Assembly: GCA_002348095.1 (NCBI GenBank)
Contig: DDYT01000024.1
Location: 1 to 13,922, forward strand
Length of the DNA: 13,922 nt
Direction of reading: 5' to 3'
Source: Erysipelotrichaceae bacterium UBA2227
GTDB lineage: Bacteria > Bacillota_I > Bacilli_A > Erysipelotrichales > Erysipelotrichaceae
Position 1 is the stretch's first letter; each line of letters opens with the position of its first letter. This document shows, one piece after another, positions 1 to 7,928 of this stretch. Made by a program: the position numbers and the translations under genes. The notes below the pieces were generated by a model that saw only the letters and a program-made list of their open reading frames with translations, was not told where the DNA came from and made no database searches.

Positions 1-1095
1 CACTCCGCGAGCTACATCATAATGCTCATCCCCGACCACAAGCGGATCTAACATACGGCTGGTAGACTCCAACGGATCAACCGCCGGATAAATACCTAAA
101 GCCGCAATATTACGGTCCAATACCGTTTTAGCATCCAAGTGCGTAAAAGCAGTCGCCGGTGCGGGGTCGGTCAAGTCATCGGCAGGTACATAAATTGCCT
201 GAACCGAAGTGATCGAGCCATTCTTTGTAGAGGTGATGCGTTCCTGAAGCTGACCCATTTCGGTCGCAAGTGTCGGCTGATAACCGACAGCCGAAGGCAT
301 CCGGCCCAACAATGCCGAAACTTCCGAGCCTGCTTGGGTGAAACGGAATATATTGTCAATAAAGAGCAGAACATCCTGATGATCGACATCACGATAATGC
401 TCAGCCATCGTTAATCCGGAAAGTGCAACACGCATGCGGGCTCCCGGTGATTCATTCATTTGTCCATAGACCAGAACAGTTTTATTCAATACGCCGGAAT
501 CATTCATCTCATGATAAAGGTCATTCCCCTCACGGGTCCGTTCACCGACACCGGCAACCACGGATAACCCGCCGTGTTCCTTAGCAATATTATGAATCAA
601 CTCCTGCATGACGACCGTTTTACCTACACCGGCACCACCAAACAAGCCGATTTTACCACCCTTGGCATACGGACACAATAAGTCGATGACTTTGATTCCT
701 GTTTCCAATATTTCTGCACTGGTTTGTTGTTGCTCAAATGAAGGCGCCGAGCGATGAATCGGATCCCGCTTGACTTCAGCCGCAATGTCATCCATACCGT
801 CAATCGGATCACCCAAAACATTGAACATTCTTCCTAAAATTTCCTTGCCGACCGGAACTGAAATCGCTTTGCCGGTATCGATTGCTTCCATACCGCGAAC
901 CAACCCGTCCGTTGATCCCATCGAGATACAGCGAACAACGTCATCACCGACGTGCTGAGCAACCTCAACGACAAGTTTTCCTTCTTTCAAAGGAATGTCG
1001 ATGGCATTATACAAAGCCGGTAATCGCTTACCGCTAAATCGAATGTCTACGACCGGACCGATGATTTGCAACAGTTTACCGTTGTTTTTATCCAT
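1..1095 (-). CDS. atpD: ATP synthase F1 beta subunit, 3' end cut off by the window edge
   Basis: Catalytic subunit of the F1 head of F-type ATP synthase; it binds and interconverts ADP plus phosphate and ATP on the cytoplasmic side of the membrane. Only the first 365 codons are present; the family is about 460 to 480 residues, so roughly the last 100 (C-terminal helical domain) are outside. Visible are the N-terminal beta-barrel beginning MDKNNGKLLQIIGPVVD, the Walker A loop GGAGVGKT at residues 153-160, the GERTREGNDLYHEM segment just after it, and the Walker B strand DVLLFIDNIFRFTQAGSEVSALLGR. The ATG at 1095 is preceded by GGAGG five bases upstream, and only 11 bases separate it from the atpG stop. 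atpC would be expected next, beyond the edge. Identification is certain; the truncation is an artefact of the window, not a broken gene. Confidence 0.98.
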   Translation of the reverse strand, partial: MDKNNGKLLQIIGPVVDIRFSGKRLPALYNAIDIPLKEGKLVVEVAQHVGDDVVRCISMGSTDGLVRGMEAIDTGKAISVPVGKEILGRMFNVLGDPIDGMDDIAAEVKRDPIHRSAPSFEQQQTSAEILETGIKVIDLLCPYAKGGKIGLFGGAGVGKTVVMQELIHNIAKEHGGLSVVAGVGERTREGNDLYHEMNDSGVLNKTVLVYGQMNESPGARMRVALSGLTMAEHYRDVDHQDVLLFIDNIFRFTQAGSEVSALLGRMPSAVGYQPTLATEMGQLQERITSTKNGSITSVQAIYVPADDLTDPAPATAFTHLDAKTVLDRNIAALGIYPAVDPLESTSRMLDPLVVGDEHYDVARGV

Positions 1096-1106
1096 ATGAC
1101 CCTCCA

Positions 1107-1949
1107 TCACAGTGCATCTGCTCCGGCTACGATTTCAGATATTTCCTGAGTAATCGCTGCCTGACGCGACTGATTGTATTGCAATACTAATTTATCAATA
1201 ATCTCTTCGGCATTATCCGTCGCACTTTCCATAGCCATACGGCGAGATGCCTGCTCGCTGGTCTTGGTTTCCAACCAGCAGCTATACGTAACCGAACGGA
1301 CATACATCGGAATCAGGTAATTCAGGATTGATGCGCCGCTGGGCTCGAATATGGTTTCAACATGGGTTTCATCCAATGTTGAGAAATCTTCATCTACAGG
1401 CAACAGTTTGACCATATGCGGTTCAAATGTCACTGAATTTACAAAATGAGTGAATAAAACGTTGATACTGGTGATTTCACCTTTCTCAAACAACTCGAGA
1501 CCCTTATTGACGACTGTGCTGATTTCCTGAAAACTCAAGTCATCGCTCTTCATCAGCTGACTTATCAAATTGAAATTCCGGTTTCTCAACCAAGAATAAC
1601 CTTTTAATCCAATCAGCAACACCGGATGTTTGGGATTCACTTTTTGCCTAAAGAAACGAAGCATATTGGAATTGTATCCGCCGCATAAACCCAAATCAGA
1701 AGTAAAAACGATAGTTAACGGACGATTATCTTCCTGCTTTTTCATCCATACGACTTCATCGACATAGGAAGTGGACAGAATCTTGGTGACCACGTTTTTC
1801 ATCACATGGGCATACTCACGGTTTTGCTCCATCTTCTCCTTCTGCCGCTTCAGTTTACTGGTCGCAATCAATTCCATGGCTTGGGTAATCTTCTTGGTAG
1901 CCTCAACCGAGCGGATTCGCCTTTTGATGGCTTGCTTACCGGTAGCCAT
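1107..1949 (-). CDS. atpG: ATP synthase F1 gamma subunit
   Basis: Central rotary shaft of F1, turning inside the alpha3beta3 head and linking it to the c-ring. The 280-residue product is close to the usual 285 or so. The N-terminal coiled-coil helix (KRRIRSVEATKKITQAMELIATSKLKR) and the C-terminal helix (LQYNQSRQAAITQEISEIVAGADAL) are both strongly conserved family signatures, with the Rossmann-like middle domain between them (TSDLGLCGGYNSN near residues 84-96). The ATG at 1949 lies two bases after the atpA stop, and its ribosome binding site (AGGTG) is formed by the last codons of atpA, suggesting coupled translation. No anomalies are seen. Confidence 0.98.
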   Translation of the reverse strand: MATGKQAIKRRIRSVEATKKITQAMELIATSKLKRQKEKMEQNREYAHVMKNVVTKILSTSYVDEVVWMKKQEDNRPLTIVFTSDLGLCGGYNSNMLRFFRQKVNPKHPVLLIGLKGYSWLRNRNFNLISQLMKSDDLSFQEISTVVNKGLELFEKGEITSINVLFTHFVNSVTFEPHMVKLLPVDEDFSTLDETHVETIFEPSGASILNYLIPMYVRSVTYSCWLETKTSEQASRRMAMESATDNAEEIIDKLVLQYNQSRQAAITQEISEIVAGADAL

Positions 1950-1951
1950 GA

Positions 1952-3472
1952 TTAAACACCTTTCATTTTCTTAAACAAATCCACGAACGTTCTCATCGCA
2001 GACATGATACGATTATTCAAATCATCAGAAATGATTTTTTTATCGTTGATTTCATTTACGATTTCCGGATGTTCCTGTTTGAAATAAACATGCATCTCAG
2101 CTTCAAACTTTTTGATATCCGAAACTTCCAATGCTTCAAGGAAACGATGCTTAGCACTAAACAGCGACAATACTTCTTCTGCCAGTGTCATCGGAACATA
2201 TTGCCCTTGTTTTAACAGTTCGGTCAACCGTGCGCCATGATCGATGACACGTTTTGTCGCGCTGTCCAGATCGGAACCAAACTGAGCAAACGCCAATAAC
2301 TCGCGATATTGTGCCAGCTCCAGTTTCAGTGAACCAGCCACTTGTTTCATGGCTTTGGTTTGCGCCGCAGAACCGACACGGGATACAGACAGTCCGCTGT
2401 CAACCGCAGGGCGTACACCCGAGTTAAACAGCTCCGTTTGTAAAAATAACTGGCCGTCCGTAATCGAAATGACGTTGGTCGGGATATAAGCACTGATATC
2501 ACCTGCTAAGGTTTCGATGATCGGTAACGCCGTAAGCGATCCGCTTCCATAATTTTCATTAAGTTTTGCGGCACGTTCCAACAGGCGCGAATGTAAGTAA
2601 AAGACATCGCCCGGATAAGCTTCACGGCCCGGCGGACGACGTAACAACAGAGACATCGTACGGTAAGCAACAGCATGTTTGGAAAGATCATCATAAATGA
2701 TCAGGACATCTTTTCCTTCTTCCATCCATTCTTCTCCGATCGCACAACCGGCGTATGGAGCAATATATTGCAAAGGTGCCATTTCCGAAGCTGTAGCAGC
2801 GACGATGGTTGTATATTTCATCGCATCATGATGACGCAGTTTTTCAACGATTTGGGCAACGGTTGAGGCTTTTTGACCGATTGCAACATAAATACACAGC
2901 ATGTTTTGATCATGCTGATTAATGATCGTATCAATGGCCAGTGCCGTTTTCCCTGTCTGACGGTCCCCAATGATCAACTCGCGCTGACCGCGACCGATCG
3001 GAATCATTGAGTCGACGATCTTCAATCCGGTTTGAACCGGCTGATGAACTGATTTGCGTGTCATGACCCCTGGAGCAACACGTTCAACCGGACGGAACTT
3101 TTTCGTAGTCAGAGCAGGCCCGCCATCAATCGGAACACCCAATGCATTGACCACCCGCCCAAGCATTTCGTCTCCGACCGGAACTTCAACAATGCGACCG
3201 GTACGACGAACTTCGTCTCCTTCTTTAATCAGACTGTCTGAGCCGATTAAAACAGCCCCTACATGGTCCTCTTCTAAGTTTAAAACCATGCCTACGACAT
3301 CATTAGGGAATGTTAACAACTCCCCGGCCATGGCATTGTTTAGTCCGTGCAACAATGCAATCCCGTCGCCAACGCTGATAACGTATCCGACGTCGTTTGC
3401 TTCCAGACGGCTTTCATAGTGCTTAATCTGATCTTTAATTAAGGCACTGATTTCTTCAGGTCTCAATTCCAT
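1952..3472 (-). CDS. atpA: ATP synthase F1 alpha subunit
   Basis: Non-catalytic nucleotide-binding subunit of F1 that alternates with beta and supplies the arginine finger. It has 506 residues against about 502 in the family, and is complete. In order: N-terminal delta-binding segment MELRPEEISALIKDQI, beta-barrel with GDGIALLHGLNNAMAGEL, Walker A loop GDRQTGKT at 169-176, the segments PPGREAYPGDVFYLHSRLLE and ISITDGQLFLQTELFNSGVRPA, and the SGLSVSRVGSAAQ stretch that contains the arginine finger. The ATG at 3472 follows the atpH stop by four bases; an AGGTGA ribosome binding site overlaps the end of atpH. No missing residues noticed. Confidence 0.98.
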   Translation of the reverse strand: MELRPEEISALIKDQIKHYESRLEANDVGYVISVGDGIALLHGLNNAMAGELLTFPNDVVGMVLNLEEDHVGAVLIGSDSLIKEGDEVRRTGRIVEVPVGDEMLGRVVNALGVPIDGGPALTTKKFRPVERVAPGVMTRKSVHQPVQTGLKIVDSMIPIGRGQRELIIGDRQTGKTALAIDTIINQHDQNMLCIYVAIGQKASTVAQIVEKLRHHDAMKYTTIVAATASEMAPLQYIAPYAGCAIGEEWMEEGKDVLIIYDDLSKHAVAYRTMSLLLRRPPGREAYPGDVFYLHSRLLERAAKLNENYGSGSLTALPIIETLAGDISAYIPTNVISITDGQLFLQTELFNSGVRPAVDSGLSVSRVGSAAQTKAMKQVAGSLKLELAQYRELLAFAQFGSDLDSATKRVIDHGARLTELLKQGQYVPMTLAEEVLSLFSAKHRFLEALEVSDIKKFEAEMHVYFKQEHPEIVNEINDKKIISDDLNNRIMSAMRTFVDLFKKMKGV

Positions 3473-3476
3473 AACT

Positions 3477-4016
3477 TCACCTGCTTCCTTTCAATAACTC
3501 ATGTCGCAAGCTATCGATTCTACTTCTCAGCGAGCCATCCATGACGATATCATCGACAATTACCCGAACACCGGATAATAGATGCGGATCTAATTTATTC
3601 GTAAGTTCTACATTCAGTTTCATTTTCTCGGAAACGGAGTATTCTATCCGCTTGATTTCTTCCTGATCGAGCGGACGCATCGAGTAAACGATGCCCTCTT
3701 TGATTCCTTTGCTGAGATTACACATAACGTGAAATTCTTTCGCAATTTCCTTAAACTGACTAACGCGACGTTTGTCAATGAGAAGGCAGAAGAAATTAAC
3801 AAGACTGACATCGATCTTATCTGAGAAAATACTTTTAAACAGTTCTTTCTTTTGCTTGGCCTCAACCCGGATATGACTGAAGAAATCACCGATTTGAGGA
3901 TCTTGTTGAAAGATTTGGTGAATCAAGTGCATCTGCTGTTGCCATTGATCAACTCTTTCTGATTCGCAAGCTAACTCAAAAAGGGCCTGCGCATATCTGC
4001 TCGCGACCTTTTCCAT
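3477..4016 (-). CDS. atpH: ATP synthase F1 delta subunit (OSCP family)
   Basis: Peripheral stator subunit joining the top of the F1 head (alpha N-terminus) to the b-subunit stalk. The 179-residue product has the family N-terminus (VASRYAQALFELACE) and the conserved C-terminal signature LLSGVRVIVDDIVMDGSLRSRID; the middle is divergent, as is usual for this rapidly evolving subunit. Its ATG shares one base with the atpF stop (TAATG), a classical coupling overlap, and its end carries the ribosome binding site for atpA. Position between atpF and atpA fits the standard order B-E-F-H-A-G-D-C. Confidence 0.96.
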   Translation of the reverse strand: MEKVASRYAQALFELACESERVDQWQQQMHLIHQIFQQDPQIGDFFSHIRVEAKQKKELFKSIFSDKIDVSLVNFFCLLIDKRRVSQFKEIAKEFHVMCNLSKGIKEGIVYSMRPLDQEEIKRIEYSVSEKMKLNVELTNKLDPHLLSGVRVIVDDIVMDGSLRSRIDSLRHELLKGSR

Positions 4017-4522
4017 TAGTTGACGGCTTCCTTAACAAACTTCTCGACAGCCAAACGGTCCGAAGTTTCGTTGATACGTTCTTCCATCAACTTACCTGCC
4101 GCTAACAAAGCGACATCAACGATTTCACGATGGATTTCCTTTTCCATCGACAGACGTTCTGCCTCGATTTGTCTTCTCGCTGCATCCAATTTCTGTTGCG
4201 CTTCTCTTCGGGCATCCGAAACCAACGTATCTTTAATACGTTTCCCTTCACTGACACCGCGTTCGATAATCTTAACGGCTTCTGCCGATGCATGGCGCAA
4301 CTCCGCAATCGCCTGTTCTTTACTTTGCTCAGCCTCATCCTTTAAGATGCGTGCTTCCTCAATCTGTTGTTGTGAATGCACTGCACGTTTTTCCAGATAT
4401 TCCGAAACCGGCTTCCATAAATAGCGCTTAAATGCATAAAACAACACGCCGGTCGCTGATAACTGAACCAACATCGTTCGAAGATCCGGGAAAAGTTTCC
4501 CCATGATATCGATATCGATCAT
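4016..4522 (-). CDS. atpF: ATP synthase F0 b subunit
   Basis: Membrane-anchored stator stalk. A single hydrophobic segment at about residues 14-33 (RTMLVQLSATGVLFYAFKRY) is followed by the family segment LWKPVSEYLEKR and then a long charged helix rich in Glu, Lys, Arg, Ala and Gln running nearly to the end, which would form the right-handed coiled coil. The length of 168 residues is typical. The ATG at 4522 has a near-perfect ribosome binding site (TGGAGGTGAT, five bases away), preferable to the in-frame ATG at residue 7, which lacks one. A 30-base gap separates it from atpE. Its stop overlaps the atpH start by one base. Confidence 0.97.
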   Translation of the reverse strand: MIDIDIMGKLFPDLRTMLVQLSATGVLFYAFKRYLWKPVSEYLEKRAVHSQQQIEEARILKDEAEQSKEQAIAELRHASAEAVKIIERGVSEGKRIKDTLVSDARREAQQKLDAARRQIEAERLSMEKEIHREIVDVALLAAGKLMEERINETSDRLAVEKFVKEAVN

Positions 4523-4552
4523 AAACCATCACCTCCAAGTGTAATACTAAAC

Positions 4553-4786
4553 TCAGTTGAAAACAAACATTAGCAAGAACGCAATAAGCATACCGTAAAT
4601 AGCACAGGTTTCGGCAATGGCTGCACCCAAAATCAACATTGAACGGATTTTGGTTTCTGCTTCCGGATTGCGTGCAACGGCTTCAACAGCTTTACCAGCT
4701 GCATACCCTTGTCCGGCACCGGTCATCATCCCAGTCATAATGGCCAATCCAGCCCCGATAGCTACTAATCCACGTGCGAGTTCCAT
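4553..4786 (-). CDS. atpE: ATP synthase F0 c subunit with a sodium-type ion-binding site
   Basis: Proteolipid that forms the rotating c-ring. The 77-residue hairpin has helix one (about 4-38) with GAGQGYAAGKAVEAVARNPEA across the end of the helix and the polar loop, and helix two (about 48-75) with GAAIAETCAIYGM. The ion-carrying carboxylate is Glu59. The neighbouring residues match the Na+-binding c subunits of Ilyobacter tartaricus (Gln32, Glu65, Ser66, Tyr70): here Gln26, Glu59, Thr60 and Tyr64 stand at equivalent positions, with Cys61 replacing Thr67. Proton-type Bacillus proteins have GNGL and EALPI in these places. The identity is certain; Na+ coupling is an inference. The start has AAGGAG nine bases upstream. 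Confidence 0.97.
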   Translation of the reverse strand: MELARGLVAIGAGLAIMTGMMTGAGQGYAAGKAVEAVARNPEAETKIRSMLILGAAIAETCAIYGMLIAFLLMFVFN

Positions 4787-4804
4787 AAGTAATTTCTCCT
4801 TTTC

Positions 4805-5518
4805 TTATTCTTGAGCGGGAAGTTCATTCCCGATAAATACCGTGGTCAACGAAATAAACACAAACATTTGGATAAATCCGACAAAAACATCAAAGTAAGC
4901 ATGAAGTGCCGGCGCAATAAACGGTCCGATAAAGTCGATCTGCGCTAACGCCGGAGCAAACCCGAGTATTTGAGCAGAAACAAATCCGGTGAAAGCATAA
5001 ACGAGCGTCATGATGATCCCGCCGCTGGTAATGTTGCCAAACAGACGCAACGACATCGATATCAAAGGAGCAATGACCCCGAAGATATTCATGATGATAA
5101 ACGGCGGATACGGTTCGATAAACCTGTGGAAGAACTGTTTGAGTCCTCCCGTCAGATAAACCGTCCTCTGAATCATAAAAAATGTGATCAATGTCAGCGT
5201 TAATGTAACGCTGTAGTTTGCAGTTGGCGGAGCCAAACCAAACAAACCCGATATATTGCTTATAAACAAATATAAGGCCAGTGAACCGATGTAAGGCGCA
5301 TATACCCGACCGGCTTTCGCACCCATGTTCCCTTGCGTAATGCCTGACATCATTTGTACATACAATACACCGACGAGGACCAATCCCTTGGGTTTAGCCA
5401 ACGGGTCCGCTTGTTTCACTGCCCGATTCACTGCATAAATCAATGCCAGAATGACCGATGTAACGATTAAAATCGAAAAAACTTCGGCTTGAATCTGAAT
5501 TTGTAGTCCGACCATCAT
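4805..5518 (-). CDS. atpB: ATP synthase F0 a subunit
   Basis: Stationary membrane subunit providing the ion half-channels beside the c-ring. I take the start at 5518 (237 residues) because GGGGTGA lies seven bases upstream and atpI ends just before; the reading frame continues open upstream to 5569, but those codons overlap atpI and have no hydrophobic or family character. About five to six membrane segments are visible. The essential arginine is Arg158 in SMSLRLFGNITSGGI, and the last helices carry the family pattern FDVFVGFIQMFVFISLTTVFIG. PTANYSVTLTLTLITFF also fits the family. The ion specificity of this subunit cannot be read with confidence. Confidence 0.96.
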   Translation of the reverse strand: MMVGLQIQIQAEVFSILIVTSVILALIYAVNRAVKQADPLAKPKGLVLVGVLYVQMMSGITQGNMGAKAGRVYAPYIGSLALYLFISNISGLFGLAPPTANYSVTLTLTLITFFMIQRTVYLTGGLKQFFHRFIEPYPPFIIMNIFGVIAPLISMSLRLFGNITSGGIIMTLVYAFTGFVSAQILGFAPALAQIDFIGPFIAPALHAYFDVFVGFIQMFVFISLTTVFIGNELPAQE

Positions 5519-5525
5519 CGCTGCA

Positions 5526-5885
5526 TCACCCCTTTCGCTTAGATATGTGAATTTCTGCCACATACACACCGTATTTTACCATAACCAACCCTACGGCGAC
5601 CATATATATATTGAATATTTTTGTGAAAATTATACCAAAGCACAAAGCCAAACCCATCATTCCGTAGTTTAGCAGGGCAAAAAAGATAAATCCCATCCAT
5701 TTAAACTGACCTTGAAACAGCAACTGATCATAATAATAAGCAGAAAGCCGTAATGATATCTGTCCGACAATCACACCCAGCCATAATCCTAATCCAACAT
5801 CCAATCGCCAAAATAATAATAGCAGACCGGCCAAAAAACCACACAAAGCTGTCTTCTTGGCAATATTATCCAAAAAGTCTCCCAT
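5526..5885 (-). CDS. atpI: AtpI-like small membrane protein of the ATP synthase operon
   Basis: A 119-residue protein with four hydrophobic segments (roughly 13-26, 31-45, 62-82 and 88-106) and short charged ends, in the position just before atpB where the ATP synthase protein I (AtpI) gene stands in Bacillota. Members of this family are thought to help c-ring assembly or ion supply; sequence conservation is low, so the assignment rests on size, topology and position more than on motifs. Its ATG overlaps the atpZ stop by one base (TGATG), and its stop is seven bases before atpB, whose ribosome binding site it contains. Confidence 0.8.
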   Translation of the reverse strand: MGDFLDNIAKKTALCGFLAGLLLLFWRLDVGLGLWLGVIVGQISLRLSAYYYDQLLFQGQFKWMGFIFFALLNYGMMGLALCFGIIFTKIFNIYMVAVGLVMVKYGVYVAEIHISKRKG

Positions 5886-6073
5886 CAGTTTTCACGTGTC
5901 CAATCTATCAGATATTTAAAAGCGCTGGCAACACCGAGAAGACAACCGATGATCGTTAACCATGGCGTTGATTTCAGCAGCCCGTCAAGCCATAAACCCA
6001 ACAAGGTAGATACGGTAATCATTCCGCCGATCGCAAATCCCAACTGAAGAGCGATTGCCAGTGCCTTTTTCAT
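5885..6073 (-). CDS. atpZ: AtpZ-like two-helix membrane protein of the ATP synthase operon
   Basis: A 62-residue protein with two membrane helices (about 5-27 and 38-56). The pattern LGLWLDGLLKSTPWLTIIGCLLGVASAFKYL matches the AtpZ/ATPase_gene1 family (glycine-rich first helix, Leu-Asp before the loop, glycine-rich second helix), which is encoded together with AtpI at the head of atp operons and has been linked to divalent-cation supply and enzyme assembly. The ATG shares one base with the upp stop (TAATG). Only a weak GGA is seen upstream, so translation probably depends on coupling with upp. The exact role is inference. Confidence 0.75.
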   Translation of the reverse strand: MKKALAIALQLGFAIGGMITVSTLLGLWLDGLLKSTPWLTIIGCLLGVASAFKYLIDWTREN

Positions 6074-6693
6074 TATTTCGTTCCAAAAATCCGATCTCCG
6101 GCATCGCCTAAACCCGGAACGATATAACCGATTTCATTCAGTTTTTCATCCAGTGCAGCCAAATAGATATCAACATCCGGATGATCCGCTTCAATACGTG
6201 CAACCCCTTCAGGAACACCAACCAGACAAACCAGCTTAATCGTATGACAACCGCGGTTTTTCAAAGATGTGATTGCAGCGGAAGCCGAGCCGCCGGTAGC
6301 TAACATCGGATCTAAGATCATGACGACTGACTCTGGTGAGTTTGATGGAAATTTTGCATAGTATTCTACCGGCTGCAACGTTTCCTCGTTGCGATATAAA
6401 CCGACATGTCCGACTTTCGCGGTCGGTATCAGGTTTAAAATGCCGTCGACCATACCTAATCCCGCACGCAGAATCGGCACCAACACGATGTCCTTAGCCA
6501 TTTCAAAGGTTTCACACAAACCCATCGGTGTTTCGATGGTGACTGGTTTGATCGGGATATCCCGTGAGATCTCATAGGCCATCAATCCGGCAATCTCTTC
6601 CAAATTGTCGCGGAAATCTTTGGTTCCGGTCGTAATACTGCGCATGATCGCCAGCTTATGGGTGATCAGCGGATGATTCAATACATGTAACAT
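6073..6693 (-). CDS. upp: Uracil phosphoribosyltransferase
   Basis: Pyrimidine-salvage enzyme making UMP from uracil and PRPP in the cytosol. At 206 residues it is close to the usual 209. The PRPP-binding loop is ILDPMLATGGSA at 126-137, preceded by PILRAGLGMVDG (73-84), and the uracil-binding C-terminal region GLGDAGDRIFGTK is intact. AGGAGG sits seven bases before the ATG and overlaps the glyA stop codon (TAGGAGG), so it is likely coupled to glyA. The upp-atp linkage is the same as in Bacillus. No defects seen. Confidence 0.98.
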   Translation of the reverse strand: MLHVLNHPLITHKLAIMRSITTGTKDFRDNLEEIAGLMAYEISRDIPIKPVTIETPMGLCETFEMAKDIVLVPILRAGLGMVDGILNLIPTAKVGHVGLYRNEETLQPVEYYAKFPSNSPESVVMILDPMLATGGSASAAITSLKNRGCHTIKLVCLVGVPEGVARIEADHPDVDIYLAALDEKLNEIGYIVPGLGDAGDRIFGTK

Positions 6694-6704
6694 GACGTTT
6701 CCTC

Positions 6705-7928
6705 CTATTTGTACAACGGATATCGATCCGTCAGTTCTCTGACTTCCTTAAGTACTTCATCCAAGACTTCCTGTTTGTCACCCTCTTTGATCACACGGAA
6801 TATCCATCGGGCAATCTGTCTGAACTGCTCTTCGCCCAATCCGCGTGTCGTCATTGCAGGTGTTCCCAAGCGAATTCCGCTGGTAATAAACGGTTTTTCC
6901 GTATCGTAGGGGATCGTGTTCTTATTGCATGTGATTCCAACCAAATCCAATCGCCGTTCAGCTTCTTTCCCTGTCAGTGAGAAACTTGTTTTGACATCGA
7001 CCAACACCAAGTGATTATCAGTCCCTTTCGAAACAATACGAAATCCGAGATTGCTCAGCTCATCCGCAAACGCTTTCGCATTGGCGATGACCCGAGATTG
7101 ATATCCCTTGAAATCCGACTGAAGAATTTCATAGAAACTCACTGCCTTGGCAGCGATGATATGCATCAGCGGTCCGCCCTGCATGCCCGGGAAAACATTC
7201 TTATCCAGTTCTTGAGCGAATTCCTTTTTACATAAGACGATGCCTCCGCGAGGACCGCGCAAAGTCTTATGTGTCGTTGATGTTACGAAATGTGCATGCG
7301 GTATCGGTGAAGGGTGATGACCTGAAGCGACCAATCCTGCGATATGTGCCATATCCACCATAAGATACGCGCCGACTTCATCTGCGATTTCTCTGAACCG
7401 CCGAAAATCAATGGTCCTTGGATAGGCGCTGGCACCGGCAACGATTAGCTTCGGCTTAACTTCTCGCGCTTTATTACGAACATCATCATAATCGATGGTC
7501 TCATCATCTTTTCTGACCCCGTAGCTCACAAAATCATACAGTTTTCCGGAGAAATTCATCGGATGACCATGAGTAAGATGCCCTCCCGAACTGAGATCCA
7601 TTCCCAAAATCGTATCACCAGGCTTACAAACTGTCATATACACTGCCATGTTGGCTTGTGAACCGGAATGCGGCTGAACATTGGCATGTTCACATCCGAA
7701 TATTTCAATCAGTCGCTCTCTGGCTAAATCTTCAATAATATCAACATACTCACACCCGCCATAATAGCGCTTATGAGGATAACCTTCCGCATATTTGTTT
7801 GTAAGGACACTGCCCATAGCTTCAAGAACATCTTCAGAAACATAATTCTCAGAAGCGATAAGCTCGATGTTATGCTTTTGCCGCCCTAACTCCTGCTCAA
7901 TGGCTTGTTTGATGGCTGAATCTTTCAT
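6705..7928 (-). CDS. glyA: Serine hydroxymethyltransferase
   Basis: PLP enzyme interconverting serine and glycine with tetrahydrofolate, the main source of one-carbon units. The 407-residue product matches the family (about 415). Seen: IELIASENYVSEDVLEAMGS at the substrate end, NKYAEGYPHKRYYGGCEYVD (44-63), QPHSGSQANMAVY for phosphate binding, VDMAHIAGLVASG (191-203), the PLP-lysine motif TSTTHKTLRGPRGG with Lys221, and the C-terminal SGIRLGTPAMTTRG. The ATG overlaps the upstream stop by four bases (ATGA), and GGAGG lies just before it. Complete and apparently functional. Confidence 0.98.
   Translation of the reverse strand: MKDSAIKQAIEQELGRQKHNIELIASENYVSEDVLEAMGSVLTNKYAEGYPHKRYYGGCEYVDIIEDLARERLIEIFGCEHANVQPHSGSQANMAVYMTVCKPGDTILGMDLSSGGHLTHGHPMNFSGKLYDFVSYGVRKDDETIDYDDVRNKAREVKPKLIVAGASAYPRTIDFRRFREIADEVGAYLMVDMAHIAGLVASGHHPSPIPHAHFVTSTTHKTLRGPRGGIVLCKKEFAQELDKNVFPGMQGGPLMHIIAAKAVSFYEILQSDFKGYQSRVIANAKAFADELSNLGFRIVSKGTDNHLVLVDVKTSFSLTGKEAERRLDLVGITCNKNTIPYDTEKPFITSGIRLGTPAMTTRGLGEEQFRQIARWIFRVIKEGDKQEVLDEVLKEVRELTDRYPLYK

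Noticed and set aside
2897..2917. Inverted repeat CAGCATG/CATGCTG inside atpA
   Set aside because: Seven-base arms in a conserved coding stretch are likely by chance, and no T run or leader context suggests a function.
3054..3419. 121-codon open frame on the plus strand opposite atpA
   Set aside because: It is fully antisense to a well-conserved gene and has the low-complexity Ser/Pro/Thr composition expected of a shadow frame.
4020..4424. 134-codon open frame on the plus strand opposite atpF
   Set aside because: It is the mirror of the Ala/Glu/Arg-rich b-subunit coding sequence, with a Ser/Leu/Arg-rich composition, no ribosome binding site and no recognisable domain.
5519..5569. Upstream extension of atpB by 17 codons
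   Set aside because: It overlaps the end of atpI, and the ATG at 5518 has a strong GGGGTGA at proper distance.
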